Positions 25,948 to 35,439 of a DNA stretch of 63,133 bases are shown here, piece by piece. Numbering within the stretch: position 1 is the first letter of the stretch; each line of letters begins with the position of its first letter. Origin of the DNA: Paenibacillus albidus (GTDB lineage: Bacteria > Bacillota > Bacilli > Paenibacillales > Paenibacillaceae); assembly GCF_014644435.1 (NCBI RefSeq), contig NZ_BMKR01000041.1, positions 1 through 63,133 of the forward strand. The letters run 5' to 3'. Made by a program: the position numbers and the translations under genes. Under the pieces are notes generated by a model. The model saw only the letters and a program-made list of their open reading frames with translations. It did no database searches and had not been told where the DNA came from.

Positions 25948-26787
25948 TTGAAATTATTAAAGCTCGGTTTAGCTGTTACTTTAGCGAGCACCCTATTATT
26001 TGGTTTTTCTTATCATTCTTTTGCAGCGTCTACTGCAATAAAGTCCCCTGTTCTATTGCAAATCAATGAGTACCATATTCTCTACACTTATCCAAAGCAG
26101 CCTTATATTGATAAGAAACAAAGGCTAATTGTTCCCCTTCGTGCAGTAAGTGAACTACTAGGAGCTTCTGTATCGTATAATGCCGAATTAAAACAAGCAA
26201 TAATTGAAAAGAATGGCAAGGAAATTATTTTAACAGGGAATTCGAATAAAATAATAGTAGATGGTGTAGTGAAAATAATAGATACTGTTCCAGTAGTATA
26301 CAAACAATCTTTTATGTTACCTATTCGTGTATTGTTGGATAATATGAATTTAAAGGCAACTCACGATAGCCAAACAGGTGTTTTGCATGTGGACGATGAT
26401 GCGATCAATAACTTTAATATGTTAAAGGATATTAAGGAATGGGACATTCCTTCTGATAAAATTGCTAATCAGAACGGTATCTTGACAACCACTTTTGATT
26501 TGACACTTAGTGAAATAAGTAAAAATCAGCTTCAACAGGGAAGTATCCATTTAACTGCAAAAAATATTAGTGGAAATTCTATTCCTAATGGTAAAGAAGA
26601 TCTGCATGTTATGTTTTTATTTAATAACACTTATCAAATGGAGGCTGATCTTAACACAACATCAGAACAACGTCCTCGTCCAGCCCTTACAAAAGGTCAA
26701 GTATTTCAGCAGAAAACAGAGTTTGCAGCTGGTAATTATGGCGACTTTTTAAAGTATATATTGGCAGTGGGCAGGATTCTAAAATAA
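25948..26787 (+). CDS. Exported protein with copper-amine-oxidase-N-type domain
   Basis: TTG at 25948 follows a strong GGAGGTGA. A Sec signal peptide (hydrophobic core then SFAAS, about 27 residues) exports a protein whose residues about 38-150 match the copper amine oxidase N-terminal domain fold common in Paenibacillus surface proteins (RLIVPLRAVSELLGASVSYN and FMLPIRVLLDNMNLKATHD). The C-terminal 120 residues are beta-rich and unassigned. The domain is thought to bind the cell wall or proteins and has no copper site. A terminator follows. Confidence 0.85.
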   Translation: MKLLKLGLAVTLASTLLFGFSYHSFAASTAIKSPVLLQINEYHILYTYPKQPYIDKKQRLIVPLRAVSELLGASVSYNAELKQAIIEKNGKEIILTGNSNKIIVDGVVKIIDTVPVVYKQSFMLPIRVLLDNMNLKATHDSQTGVLHVDDDAINNFNMLKDIKEWDIPSDKIANQNGILTTTFDLTLSEISKNQLQQGSIHLTAKNISGNSIPNGKEDLHVMFLFNNTYQMEADLNTTSEQRPRPALTKGQVFQQKTEFAAGNYGDFLKYILAVGRILK

Positions 26788-26850
26788 AGTAGATATAAGC
26801 CACTGAACAATTATTTTTTACAAACTCAAAATAATACGATTCACGTAACT

Positions 26851-26888
26851 AAAACGAGCCTAGAAGCGATTATAGAGGCTCGTTTTGC
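26851..26888 (+). terminator. Terminator after the exported protein gene
   Basis: AAAACGAGCCT and AGGCTCGTTTT form a perfect 11-bp stem, followed by TTGTTTTATTT on the plus strand. Confidence 0.85.
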
Positions 26889-26910
26889 CTTGTTTTATTT
26901 GGGTGTTTAT

Positions 26911-26995
26911 TCAAATGCTAGCAAGCCAGAACATAATCGATGCGAGCATTAAGAATGCGCGAAAAGTACTGGCCAATTTATCAAAGCGATTGCTT
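26911..26995 (-). mobile_element. C-terminal scrap of an IS5-like transposase
   Basis: On the minus strand the frame reads SNRFDKLASTFRAFLMLASIMFWLASI then stop. This matches the usual end of IS5-family transposases (ATRYDKTASSFLAMLQLASIMIWL). Only about 27 codons remain. The rest of 26788-27268 holds two terminators and no gene. Confidence 0.65.
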
Positions 26996-27121
26996 TAGTT
27001 TTGTTAAAAAACCATCTATCAAATACCTTCTTTGTAGATTTTATATCCCATTTCTGTTTGACTCGATGGTTTCTTATACCGTCCCCATATCAAAATTAGA
27101 ACAACTAATTTTGATAAAAAT

Positions 27122-27153
27122 AGGACAGCCTGAATTATTCCTTCAGGCTGTCC
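27122..27153 (-). terminator. Terminator of glmS
   Basis: AGGACAGCCTGAA and TTCAGGCTGTCCT form a perfect 13-bp stem; on the minus strand ATTTTTATC follows. It is about 115 bp after the glmS stop. Confidence 0.85.
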
Positions 27154-27268
27154 TCTAGGTGCATGATCTTGAGCAATCGGTTTTACACTTTTGTCATTAG
27201 TTTCACTTATTTTTAACTGGTTTCACTGTTTTATTCCACTGGACATTTATAACTCCTATTCCCTTGAA

Positions 27269-29101
27269 CTACTCCACAGTAACGCTCTTCGCCAAATTCC
27301 GCGGTTTATCCACATCGTGGCCCAGGGCCAGCGAAGCGTAGTACGCCAGCAGTTGCAAAGGCACTACGGACAGTGCAGGGCTCAGCAGTGGCAGAGTCTT
27401 AGGAATCGCGAAGACTTGGTCAACGGATCTGAGCAGGTCGCTGACATGCTCTTCGTAAGTGATGGCGAGGACGTCTGCGCCACGGGCCTTCACTTCTTTG
27501 ATGTTGCTGACGGTCTTCTCCAGCACGGATTCTTGGGTTGCCAAGGCAATCACAGGAATACCTTCTTCGATCAGAGCCAGTGTACCATGCTTCAATTCTC
27601 CCGCAGCATAAGCTTCGGAGTGAATGTAGGAGATTTCTTTGAGCTTAAGCGATCCCTCTTGAGCGACAGAGTAATCTACGCCACGGCCAAGGAAGAACAG
27701 GTGCTTATTGTCGGAAATTTGTTCGGCATAAGCTTGGAGTGCTTCTTTTTGCCCCAGAATCTCTTCGACTTGCTCAGGCAAGGATTGCATTGCCGCCAGG
27801 ATCTCGGCTACTTGCGCTTCGGACTGTGTTCCACGCACTTCAGCCAGATACAGACCCAGCAAAGTGAAAGCAATCAGCTGCGAAGTGTAAGCTTTGGTGG
27901 AGGCTACGGCAATTTCCGGTCCAGCCAAAGTCACCAAAACATCGTTGGCTTCCCGGGCAATGGAGCTGCCCACTACGTTCGTAATAGCAAGTACATGCGC
28001 ACCATTGGCTTGCCCTTCACGAAGCGCAGCCAGAGTGTCCGCAGTTTCTCCGGATTGGCTGACTACGATCACCAGTGTTTCCGGCGTTACGATTGGCGAA
28101 CGGTAACGGTATTCCGAAGCAATGTCATTCTCTACCGGAATACGAACCAGAGACTCAATCAGGTTGCGTCCAACCAGACCTGCGTTATAAGCAGTACCGC
28201 AAGCAACGATCTGGATGTTGCGGATGTTCTTGATTTGTTCTTCGGTCAGGTTCAGCTCAGGCAGGATTACTTTGTTGCCTTCCGCATTCATACGGCCCCG
28301 CATGGTATCGCGGTATGCTTTAGGCTGCTCGAAGATTTCTTTCAGCATGAAATGCTCGAATCCGCCTTTTTCTGCGGTCACTGCGTCCCAATCGACAGTA
28401 ATCATTTCCCGAGAAATAAAATTACCTTCGATGGTCATCAGTTCGACAGCATCCCGTGTCAATACGGCCATTTCGCCGTCGTTCAAAATATATACGTTAC
28501 GGGTATATTCCAGCAATGCCGGGATATCCGACCCGATAAAGTTTTCTCCTTCGCCAAGACCGATAATGAGCGGGCTGGCTTGACGTACAGCCACCAGTTT
28601 ATCCGGCTCATATTCTGTCAGAACACCCAGTGCGAACGCGCCGCGCATGTGCTTGATGGCTTGTTGTACCGCTTTAACGATATCTCCATCATATTCACGA
28701 GCGATCAGGTGTGAAATCACCTCTGTGTCCGTCTCGGAAGTGAAGTGGCATCCGCCAGCAATCAGCTCTTCTTTCAGGTCCAGGTAGTTTTCGACAATCC
28801 CGTTGTGAACAACCGAGAACTTATGGCTGTTATCCGTGTGCGGATGGGAGTTCTCATCCGAAGGCTTGCCGTGTGTCGCCCAACGGGTGTGTCCAATACC
28901 TGCGCTGCCGGTGAGTGGAGTGGCTTCCAGTCTCGACTCCAGGTTTGCCATACGGCCCTGAGCCTTAACCACTTGCAGCCCTTCCTGAGTGAATACAGCA
29001 ATACCGGCGGAATCATATCCGCGATACTCCAGCTTCTTCAATCCCTCTACCAAGATCCCCTGCGAATTCTGATTACCAATATATCCTACGATACCACACA
29101 T
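27269..29101 (-). CDS. glmS: Glutamine-fructose-6-phosphate aminotransferase
   Basis: The 610-residue enzyme makes glucosamine-6-phosphate from fructose-6-phosphate and glutamine, the first step to UDP-GlcNAc for the cell wall. The N-terminal glutaminase domain begins MCGIVGYIG with the catalytic Cys next to the initiator Met, then GHTRWATHG. Two SIS sugar-isomerase domains follow (VVSQSGETADT near 350; FLGRGVDYSVAQEGSLKLKE near 480), and the family end KPRNLAKSVTVE is intact. Expression is controlled by the glmS ribozyme upstream. It follows glmM, the next enzyme of the pathway. Confidence 0.98.
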   Translation of the reverse strand: MCGIVGYIGNQNSQGILVEGLKKLEYRGYDSAGIAVFTQEGLQVVKAQGRMANLESRLEATPLTGSAGIGHTRWATHGKPSDENSHPHTDNSHKFSVVHNGIVENYLDLKEELIAGGCHFTSETDTEVISHLIAREYDGDIVKAVQQAIKHMRGAFALGVLTEYEPDKLVAVRQASPLIIGLGEGENFIGSDIPALLEYTRNVYILNDGEMAVLTRDAVELMTIEGNFISREMITVDWDAVTAEKGGFEHFMLKEIFEQPKAYRDTMRGRMNAEGNKVILPELNLTEEQIKNIRNIQIVACGTAYNAGLVGRNLIESLVRIPVENDIASEYRYRSPIVTPETLVIVVSQSGETADTLAALREGQANGAHVLAITNVVGSSIAREANDVLVTLAGPEIAVASTKAYTSQLIAFTLLGLYLAEVRGTQSEAQVAEILAAMQSLPEQVEEILGQKEALQAYAEQISDNKHLFFLGRGVDYSVAQEGSLKLKEISYIHSEAYAAGELKHGTLALIEEGIPVIALATQESVLEKTVSNIKEVKARGADVLAITYEEHVSDLLRSVDQVFAIPKTLPLLSPALSVVPLQLLAYYASLALGHDVDKPRNLAKSVTVE

Positions 29102-29243
29102 TATATTTTCCCCCGTCCAATTAGTTGTTGTAATATGGGCGGCATAAGGAAAGAAACCTGCCGTGCGGCATGTTTTTGAGAAAAAGAAACTATTCTGTTG
29201 TGTACCTGCTCAACAAAATAACTGTGATTAGCATTCAATTTTT

Positions 29244-29277
29244 GCAAAAAGAAAAATCATTGTCCTGCAATGGACAA
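29244..29277 (-). terminator. Terminator-like hairpin in the glmS leader
   Basis: On the minus strand TTGTCC and GGACAA pair around ATTGCA, then TG and ATTTTTCTTTTT. The hairpin lies between the ribozyme and the glmS start. It is a short stem, so activity is uncertain. Confidence 0.45.
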
Positions 29278-29419
29278 CAGCCTTCTCATTTATCGAAAAA
29301 TGTAAAATGTACAGTCTTCTCCTCTACCCAGGCAGAAATGCATGTTTCCTTCAAATGCACATACCCATGAAATCGTACATTTTATAGTGCACCCATGGCA
29401 ACGTTGTGTGAAAGGTCGC

Positions 29420-29598
29420 CCTTCCATTTTCCGTTCTCCATTTACGGCTCTGGTGCATCACCGGGAGGTCCCCGCCGAACATTTCGAACACCTCCACCTC
29501 GTCAGCTTACATCTGCCGTGATCCGGTCAAGCCTGCCCAACCTTACGGGCATCATCGGCTTTCCCTTCTCCCCCGCGCAAGACCAAGCTCTGGCGCTT
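29420..29598 (-). ncRNA. glmS ribozyme (glucosamine-6-phosphate-activated self-cleaving RNA)
   Basis: On the minus strand AAGCGCCAGAGC starts the element; cleavage is expected before the G at 29596. The conserved core GACGAGGTGGAGG, then TTCGGCGGGGACCTCCCGG, follows. The RNA uses GlcN6P as a cofactor to cut itself, which destabilises the glmS message. About 320 nt separate it from the glmS start, a longer gap than I would expect. Confidence 0.93.
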
Positions 29599-29651
29599 GT
29601 AATACGGAAACCTTACGATCCTCACTTTCCTTCTGGAATGACACTTTATCT

Positions 29652-29680
29652 ATTATATGCACCTTACGTCACTTTTGCAA
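29652..29680 (-). promoter_or_regulatory. Promoter of the glmS ribozyme transcript
   Basis: On the minus strand TTGCAA (29675-29680), a 17-bp spacer and TATAAT (29652-29657) make a near-consensus promoter about 50 bp before the ribozyme. Confidence 0.8.
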
Positions 29681-29807
29681 TGCCACAGCTCATGAAACCT
29701 TAGCTTAGCCTACTCACGCTGGGTGATCCTCTACCTTGGAAGTAAGCCGATGGAGCAAATTCAAAAACCATCCATCCACCGGCTAATTCCGCGAATCCAA
29801 CGGCTGG

Positions 29808-31148
29808 TTACACTAATTCCCGCTGCACAACATCCACAATCTGGCCTACAAAAAGATCCAGTTCAGCCTTATCCGGCCCTTCTGCCATAACGCGGATGAG
29901 CGGTTCAGTGCCTGAAGGACGTACAAGCACACGGCCATTGTCGCCCAGCTTGCGCTCTACCTCACTAATCGCAGCCTCAATCGCCGGATTGTTCGGATAG
30001 TTAGTCTTATCCTGCACCCGCACGTTCACCAGCACCTGGGGATATTTGGTCATCATGGATTTCAGCTCGCTCAGCTTTTTGCCGGATGACTTCATGGTAT
30101 CCACCAGTTGAATCGCTGTAAGAATGCCGTCACCGGTCGTGTTGTAATCCAGGAAAATCACATGTCCCGATTGCTCCCCGCCCAGGTTAAAGCCTCCGCG
30201 GCGCATTTCTTCCATGACGTAGCGGTCGCCCACAGCGGTCTTGGCCGTATTCAGCGCCAGCTTCTCGGTGGCCTTGTAGAATCCGATGTTGCTCATAACG
30301 GTGGACACGATGGTACCATCCTTGAGCTTGCCAGCCCGGTTCATCGCATCTCCGCAAATGCACAGAATAAAGTCGCCATCGACCTCGTCGCCATTATTGT
30401 CAATGGCAATCAGACGGTCGGCGTCTCCGTCAAAAGCCAGCCCCAAATCCGCTTCATGGCGCAATACTTCCCCGCGCAGCTTCTCCGGATGTGTGGAACC
30501 AAATCCGTCGTTAATGTTCAGTCCGTCCGGCTCCGCCCCGATGGCAATAACTTCGGCACCGAGCTCGTTGAACAGGCGTGGTGCAAGCTCATAGGCTGAA
30601 CCATGGGCGCAGTCGAGTACGATTTTGACACCCTTGAAGTCTTGGGAGATGGTTGTTTTCAAATATTCCAGATAGAGGTATTTGGCGTCATTGTCCACCG
30701 TAACCGTACCCAGACCTGAACCTACTGGACGAGGCAGCTCATCAATCTCTGCGTCCATCAGCTCTTCAATCCGCAGCTCGGTCTCATCCGTAAGCTTAAA
30801 GCCGTCACCGCCAAAGAACTTAATGCCGTTATCTTCAACCGGATTATGCGAAGCCGAGATCATCACGCCTGCATCTGCCTTGAGCAGTCTTGTAATGTAG
30901 GCTACAGCCGGGGTACTGACTACCCCCAGACGGATCACCTGTGCCCCGATGGACAACATGCCGGCAACAAGTGCCGACTCCAGCAGCGGCCCCGAGATCC
31001 GTGTATCCATGCCAATAACCACCTTGGGTTTCTCTACATTTCCGGCAAGTACATAACCCCCGCAGCGTCCAATACTGTAAGCCAACTCTGCCGTTAATTC
31101 CTTATTTGCAACACCGCGTACTCCATCAGTTCCAAAATACTTCCCCAT
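29808..31148 (-). CDS. glmM: Phosphoglucosamine mutase
   Basis: The 446-residue enzyme interconverts glucosamine-6-phosphate and glucosamine-1-phosphate on the way to UDP-GlcNAc. It begins MGKYFGTDGVRGVAN; the phosphoserine loop ISASHNPVEDNGIKFFGGDG is near residue 100; the metal-binding DGDADR and the C-terminal phosphate loop RPSGTEPLIRVMAEG are present. AAAGGAG precedes the start. It follows cdaA-cdaR, an arrangement conserved in Firmicutes where GlmM is known to bind CdaA and lower c-di-AMP synthesis. Confidence 0.97.
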   Translation of the reverse strand: MGKYFGTDGVRGVANKELTAELAYSIGRCGGYVLAGNVEKPKVVIGMDTRISGPLLESALVAGMLSIGAQVIRLGVVSTPAVAYITRLLKADAGVMISASHNPVEDNGIKFFGGDGFKLTDETELRIEELMDAEIDELPRPVGSGLGTVTVDNDAKYLYLEYLKTTISQDFKGVKIVLDCAHGSAYELAPRLFNELGAEVIAIGAEPDGLNINDGFGSTHPEKLRGEVLRHEADLGLAFDGDADRLIAIDNNGDEVDGDFILCICGDAMNRAGKLKDGTIVSTVMSNIGFYKATEKLALNTAKTAVGDRYVMEEMRRGGFNLGGEQSGHVIFLDYNTTGDGILTAIQLVDTMKSSGKKLSELKSMMTKYPQVLVNVRVQDKTNYPNNPAIEAAISEVERKLGDNGRVLVRPSGTEPLIRVMAEGPDKAELDLFVGQIVDVVQRELV

Positions 31149-31255
31149 ATCTGTTCTCCTTTAGTATGCTGCTGCAGCTTAATGTAATATTCTATGGTTA
31201 ATCCGTAATTCCGTGTATCCTTAAGCACTATACAGACGTATTTCCGGGTAAAAGG

Positions 31256-32785
31256 TTACGTCCCGCCTCCGGTTCCCGCATTCCCATTGGTCCCGTTGTT
31301 CCCAGTATTCGCCGTGCCCCCTACATTCCCTGCGTTCCCAGTGCCTTCGCTTCCACTAATTGCGTCCGTATTCTCCGGAGTGGCTTCAGGGAGCAGGGTA
31401 GGTACAGGTGTCGCCGTAGCTGAGGGCTCGGGGCTACTGGTAGGGATCTCCTCGGTAACGTCCTCTTCACCCGAGACAGGCTCTGCACTTGGCTCCGGGG
31501 TGGGTACACTTCCCGTTACCCCGGCCTCAGGTGCTTCAGTGGCAGGCGGGGCCGTCTTCGACTTCAGCTCCACAGTCACAGTCAGACTTTGCTCTGTCTG
31601 ATTCAGCGAAAGGAACCGTGGCAGCGACACCTTCAATCTGACCTGATGTGTCCCTGCCTTCAGGTTATCCACATCGGCGACTACGCTTAGACTGCCCGGG
31701 TCCAGTGGATCCAGCAGCGTTGCGGCCCCAGACAATGTGAGCGATACCGTCTGGCCGGGAGGGTCCGTAATTACGGCCTCCAGCCCGCTGCCTGCACCCT
31801 CCACCCGGATTGGAATATTATCAAACGTTCTCTGAACCACCTCAGAGGTTGATATCGAGACACTCACCTTACCGGGTTCTACCTTTTGTGTTCCGGCAGG
31901 CGGTGTCAGCTCAACCTCCAGCTGCCTCGTTCCGGCGGTGTCAATGGAGCCCAGGTCCACAGTAGCTTGATAGGAAGACAAGGCCTCCAAGGACTGCTTG
32001 CTCCCATATACCACTATGTTCTCCAGTTCCGGTGTCACTCCGGACAACACCAGTGAATCCGGCAATTTCCCGGTGAAGCCGATATCGAGAGGAACGCTTT
32101 TATTCGGAAGGGTTATTGGAATTTCTGCCGATACAGAGGAAGGGTCAATGACGGCATCTTTAATCTCTTTGCCATTTTTGTCATAGGCATAGAGCTTGAT
32201 TTTTTTCTCCGTAAACGTCTCGTTCTCCCCATCAAGCTCTATCGTCCCCTGTACCTTGACCACCCTGCTCAGTTCGCTGTCAGCCAGTGTAACCTTTGCT
32301 GTCTCAGGCTCGATGACCGGAGTCCCAACCTGATAGCCCTCAGCCGGCGCTCCACTGGTATTCACGGTTACCGGAAAAGCTTTGGTATTCCGCAGCTCCA
32401 CATGCACATTCACCTCACTGGGCGTCATGGACTCCAGAGTTACACCATTGGGCAGAAAATAATTGAGCGGAAGCGTATTGTCGCCCGGCTCCACCTTGCT
32501 TAAGTCAAGTGTCACTCTATAAGCATCCGAGAGCTTGAAGGTGAGATCGGAGTTGTTGCCCCGGACCTCCATCCTTACACTGTCGGCATCCTTGGATTGA
32601 AGCACATACTTCTCCTCATCCAGTCCGGTGACCTCAATCTGCACATTCTCAATGATCTTTGTATCCAGCCTGACAGTGGTGGATGACACCGGGTCTGTAT
32701 CTGCATGCACCATCGCCCAGAGGACGATTCCGAGCGCAATCGCCAGAATTTTGGTGAAGGTATTGTTATTAATCCACTTATCCAT
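31256..32785 (-). CDS. cdaR: CdaA regulatory protein CdaR (YbbR repeats)
   Basis: The 509-residue protein has an N-terminal membrane anchor (ILAIALGIVLWAMVHA, about 13-28) and several extracytoplasmic YbbR repeats up to about residue 405 (for example VPLDIGFTGKLPDSLVLSGV). The tail of about 100 residues is rich in Pro, Thr, Glu and then Gly-Asn (TGNAGNVGGTANTGNNG) and is probably disordered, in the cell wall. CdaR modulates the diadenylate cyclase CdaA. Its start overlaps the cdaA stop by 8 bp, so translation is coupled. The low-complexity tail seems longer than in Bacillus. Confidence 0.93.
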   Translation of the reverse strand: MDKWINNNTFTKILAIALGIVLWAMVHADTDPVSSTTVRLDTKIIENVQIEVTGLDEEKYVLQSKDADSVRMEVRGNNSDLTFKLSDAYRVTLDLSKVEPGDNTLPLNYFLPNGVTLESMTPSEVNVHVELRNTKAFPVTVNTSGAPAEGYQVGTPVIEPETAKVTLADSELSRVVKVQGTIELDGENETFTEKKIKLYAYDKNGKEIKDAVIDPSSVSAEIPITLPNKSVPLDIGFTGKLPDSLVLSGVTPELENIVVYGSKQSLEALSSYQATVDLGSIDTAGTRQLEVELTPPAGTQKVEPGKVSVSISTSEVVQRTFDNIPIRVEGAGSGLEAVITDPPGQTVSLTLSGAATLLDPLDPGSLSVVADVDNLKAGTHQVRLKVSLPRFLSLNQTEQSLTVTVELKSKTAPPATEAPEAGVTGSVPTPEPSAEPVSGEEDVTEEIPTSSPEPSATATPVPTLLPEATPENTDAISGSEGTGNAGNVGGTANTGNNGTNGNAGTGGGT

Positions 32786-33608
32786 TGTCCTTGGCCCCCT
32801 TCCGTTTCCAGAAAGCAGAACCTTTCTCCTTCAGCGGAGAATTCGCACGCAGCTCTTCATAAAGCTTGGAAATCAGGGACTCTTCCTTAATATCCCGCAC
32901 AATCTGCCCGTTCATCGCCAGCGAAATCTTGCCGGTCTCCTCGGACACAATGACAGAGACAGAATCGGCCACTTCGCTGATGCCAATAGCCGCACGGTGG
33001 CGGGTTCCCAGCTCTTTGCTGATGAACGGGTTCTCGGATAAGGGCAGATAACAGGCAGCAGCCGCGATCTGGTTGCCCTGCATTATGAGCGCACCGTCGT
33101 GCAGCGGAGTATTGGGAATAAAAATATTAATCAGCAGCTCGGAGCTGACGACAGAACGCATGGGAATTCCGGACTCCGTATATTCATTCAGTCCCGTCGC
33201 CCGTTCAAAGACAATTAATGCCCCTATTTTGCGCTCAGCCAAATAATTCACAGCTTTGATCACTTCACCGATCAGCTTGCTGATCTCCTCATCATTCTCA
33301 CCGGCCCGTCCAAAGAACTTGCCCCGGCCCAGCTGCTCCAGCCCCCTTCGCAGTTCAGGCTGAAAAATAATAAATATCGCAAACACACCAAAGGTAAACA
33401 TCTGGTTCATCAGCCACTTGAGTGTGTACAGGTCCAGAAGGGTACTTACGGCCCAAATGACCACCAGCACGAGAATCCCCTTCAGCAGTTGAATCGCCCG
33501 GGTGCCCCGCACCATATTGAGTACCTTATAGATAATGTAGCTAACAATCAGGATATCGATTATATCTTTAATGGACTCTTTCCATGTAAGGTCGGTAAAA
33601 TAACTCAT
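32778..33608 (-). CDS. cdaA: Membrane diadenylate cyclase CdaA
   Basis: The 276-residue enzyme makes cyclic di-AMP from two ATP. Three N-terminal membrane helices (about 15-80) lead to a DAC domain with the catalytic DGA (TPLHDGALIMQG) and RHR (LGTRHRAAIGIS) motifs. c-di-AMP controls potassium and osmolyte transport and cell-wall balance in Firmicutes. The gene heads cdaA-cdaR-glmM and lies downstream of sigW-rsiW, separated by a terminator, so it likely has its own promoter around 33620-33740. Confidence 0.96.
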   Translation of the reverse strand: MSYFTDLTWKESIKDIIDILIVSYIIYKVLNMVRGTRAIQLLKGILVLVVIWAVSTLLDLYTLKWLMNQMFTFGVFAIFIIFQPELRRGLEQLGRGKFFGRAGENDEEISKLIGEVIKAVNYLAERKIGALIVFERATGLNEYTESGIPMRSVVSSELLINIFIPNTPLHDGALIMQGNQIAAAACYLPLSENPFISKELGTRHRAAIGISEVADSVSVIVSEETGKISLAMNGQIVRDIKEESLISKLYEELRANSPLKEKGSAFWKRKGAKDNG

Positions 33609-33747
33609 TGCCCAAAACCCCCGTCATCAGATTAGCTGGGTTTATGTAAATTGTCTGTTAGCTCTGTATCATATCTAGGTTATAACGAACAAGCCCAGGT
33701 TGCAAGTTTCCGGGCGGTGAAATATCACACAGACAAATTTAAGGCAA

Positions 33748-33781
33748 CAAAAAGCGCCTTCTTTCCGGAAAAAGAGGCGCA
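33748..33781 (-). terminator. Terminator after rsiW
   Basis: On the minus strand GCGCCTCTTT and AAAGAAGGCGC pair around TTCCGG, followed by TTTTTG, 30 bp after the rsiW stop. Confidence 0.85.
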
Positions 33782-33813
33782 GATGATATTCTTGGCAGGT
33801 GCAGCTACTGTTA

Positions 33814-34428
33814 TTAACGGTAGGCGACATCAGAGAACATGTTCGTCACTTTATACCAGAGCCAGCTTACTGCTTGGTCTATACTTTGAACTTGCCCGGA
33901 AATATGAGCCGTTGAAGCCTGATACAGCGAGCCGTCGATGACAGTGACATTGCCGTTCACTTCACCAAACACCTGAGTTTCACCATTCTCCACCGTGAGA
34001 TTCCCGGAGATTACTTTGCCGGAAGGAACAATTACCGTATCCCCTTTGATGACAACCTGGTCCAGATCCGTCCCGCGGACCACCAGCTGCCTCTCTTGAT
34101 TCCAAAAAGTAACGGAGCTCATCAGCATCACCACAAAAAACACCGAGGCCGCTGTTAGCGCCGGATGCTTCTTGATCCAGGTAATAAACCGTCTTTCCTT
34201 CTTGGGTTTCGGAATAGAATTCATAATCCGTTCCACCAAATCTTCCGAGGCTACGGGATTCTGGTGCATCAGGGAGAACATCAGCATATCAGTCTGTTCC
34301 AACTCTTTAAACTTCAAACGGCAATCCGTGCAGGACAGAAGATGCTCCTTCAGTTCCCTCTGCTGCGGTTTGGGCAAGTCGTCATCCAAGTAATCATGCA
34401 TCATAGAGACGGCCAGTTTGCATTCCAT
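33814..34428 (-). CDS. rsiW: Anti-sigma-W factor with zinc finger
   Basis: The second ATG (34428), nine bases after AAAGGA, is chosen over 34446, which has no ribosome binding site. Residues 1-60 form a zinc anti-sigma domain with Cys3, H29-x3-C33-x2-C36 (HLLSCTDC). One membrane helix follows (ALTAASVFFVVMLMSSVTF, about 90-108), then an extracytoplasmic part. RsiW holds SigW at the membrane until envelope stress triggers cleavage by site-1 and site-2 proteases. The outer part contains a polymer-like beta repeat (GNLTVENGETQVFGEVNGNV), reminiscent of bactofilin folds. Confidence 0.93.
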   Translation of the reverse strand: MECKLAVSMMHDYLDDDLPKPQQRELKEHLLSCTDCRLKFKELEQTDMLMFSLMHQNPVASEDLVERIMNSIPKPKKERRFITWIKKHPALTAASVFFVVMLMSSVTFWNQERQLVVRGTDLDQVVIKGDTVIVPSGKVISGNLTVENGETQVFGEVNGNVTVIDGSLYQASTAHISGQVQSIDQAVSWLWYKVTNMFSDVAYR

Positions 34429-34548
34429 AGGAGCCAATCCTTTCATGAGTGCTATTTAATTATTTCAAGACCATGGGACAGTGCATAAGACTTGCTTAAC
34501 TTACATACGTCCCTCCCGGACAGACGTTTCATAAAATAAATTCTAATT

Positions 34549-35115
34549 TTACATTTTAGGGCCTAATTTTTTACGCAAAAATTCACGGCCCCGGTGAACG
34601 CGGGTCTTGATTGTCGTCACGGGCATGTCCAGCACATCACTTATCTCCTGAAGCGACAAATCCTGCAGATATCTGAGAATCATGACCGATCTGTATTTCA
34701 CGGGCAGGCTGTCAATGGCCTCGTAGATCAGTCTCTGCGTCTCGGACAGCAGAAGTTCGGTCTCCGGCGTCACATTATCACTAGGGATCATGGAATAGCC
34801 GTCAATACCCTCCTGGTCGTTCATTTCAGCATCCAGCGAATACACAGGTTTCCGTTTGCGCAATTTATCTATACACAGATTCGTCCCGATCCGGTAAATC
34901 CATGTGGAGAACTTCTGTTTATCATCATAACGGTCCAAATTTCTGTACACACGCAAAAAAGTTTCCTGAACAATATCTTCCGCCTCATGACGGTTGTTCA
35001 GCATCCGATATCCTAAATGATAAATTTTGTCTTTATATAGTTCCACAAGCTCGGCAAATGCCCTTTGGTCGCCCTTCAAGGCGAGCTTTGTCAATCTGCC
35101 TTCCAAATTCTCCAC
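34549..35115 (-). CDS. sigW: ECF RNA polymerase sigma factor SigW
   Basis: The 188-residue ECF sigma factor has region 2 (DKIYHLGYRMLNNRHEAEDIVQ) and region 4 (LSLQEISDVLDMPVTTIKTRVHRGREFLRKKL). It directs envelope-stress genes in Firmicutes. GTG at 35115 follows GGGGGAG by seven bases. It is paired with rsiW directly downstream and with the c-di-AMP/GlmM block beyond, as in Bacillus. I could not identify an autoregulatory SigW promoter with confidence. Confidence 0.95.
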   Translation of the reverse strand: MENLEGRLTKLALKGDQRAFAELVELYKDKIYHLGYRMLNNRHEAEDIVQETFLRVYRNLDRYDDKQKFSTWIYRIGTNLCIDKLRKRKPVYSLDAEMNDQEGIDGYSMIPSDNVTPETELLLSETQRLIYEAIDSLPVKYRSVMILRYLQDLSLQEISDVLDMPVTTIKTRVHRGREFLRKKLGPKM

Positions 35116-35286
35116 CTGTTAACTCCCCCAGACTTGCCGCCCCTGGTCTTCCCTCTCAAATGAATGTCCATGGTACAAGCATTTAAATCGTAATTCAAGT
35201 TTGTGGAAAAATCAAGGTTTGTGTTGTTACCTTCTGTATTAGTGTGGCAAAAGCTGCAGGCCCTCGGCCGGTGATCGAGGCTGCTG

Positions 35287-35410
35287 CGAGAAACATTTGG
35301 ACCTCCGGTCGCTGTTTTCCTCCGATTTCTTAATTTATAACCGCACCTGCGGTTGAAATCGGAGAATAAAGGCGCACGCTGACGCTCCTCCAGTTCCAAA
35401 TTCCCTCGCA
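35287..35410 (-). repeat. Dispersed hairpin-forming intergenic repeat, copy 1
   Basis: A stretch with CATTTGGACCTCCGGTCGCTG and GACGCTCCTCCAGTTCC is clearly related to 44912-45078. Within it CTCCGATTTC (35320-35329) pairs with GAAATCGGAG (35355-35364), and AACCGC pairs with GCGGTT inside the loop. No reading frame is conserved. The strand is arbitrary. Confidence 0.75.
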
Positions 35411-35439
35411 GCCAGTAGAGCTGCTGCCAACACCTCATG

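Noticed and set aside
27191..28714. Long open frame (507 codons) on the plus strand
   Set aside because: It runs antisense to glmS, whose frame is unmistakable; the sequence has no recognisable domain and no ribosome binding site.
33620..33740. SigW-type promoter (GAAAC..CGTTA) before cdaA
   Set aside because: The spacing is about 18 bp, longer than the usual 16-17, and the -35 lacks the leading T; too weak to annotate.
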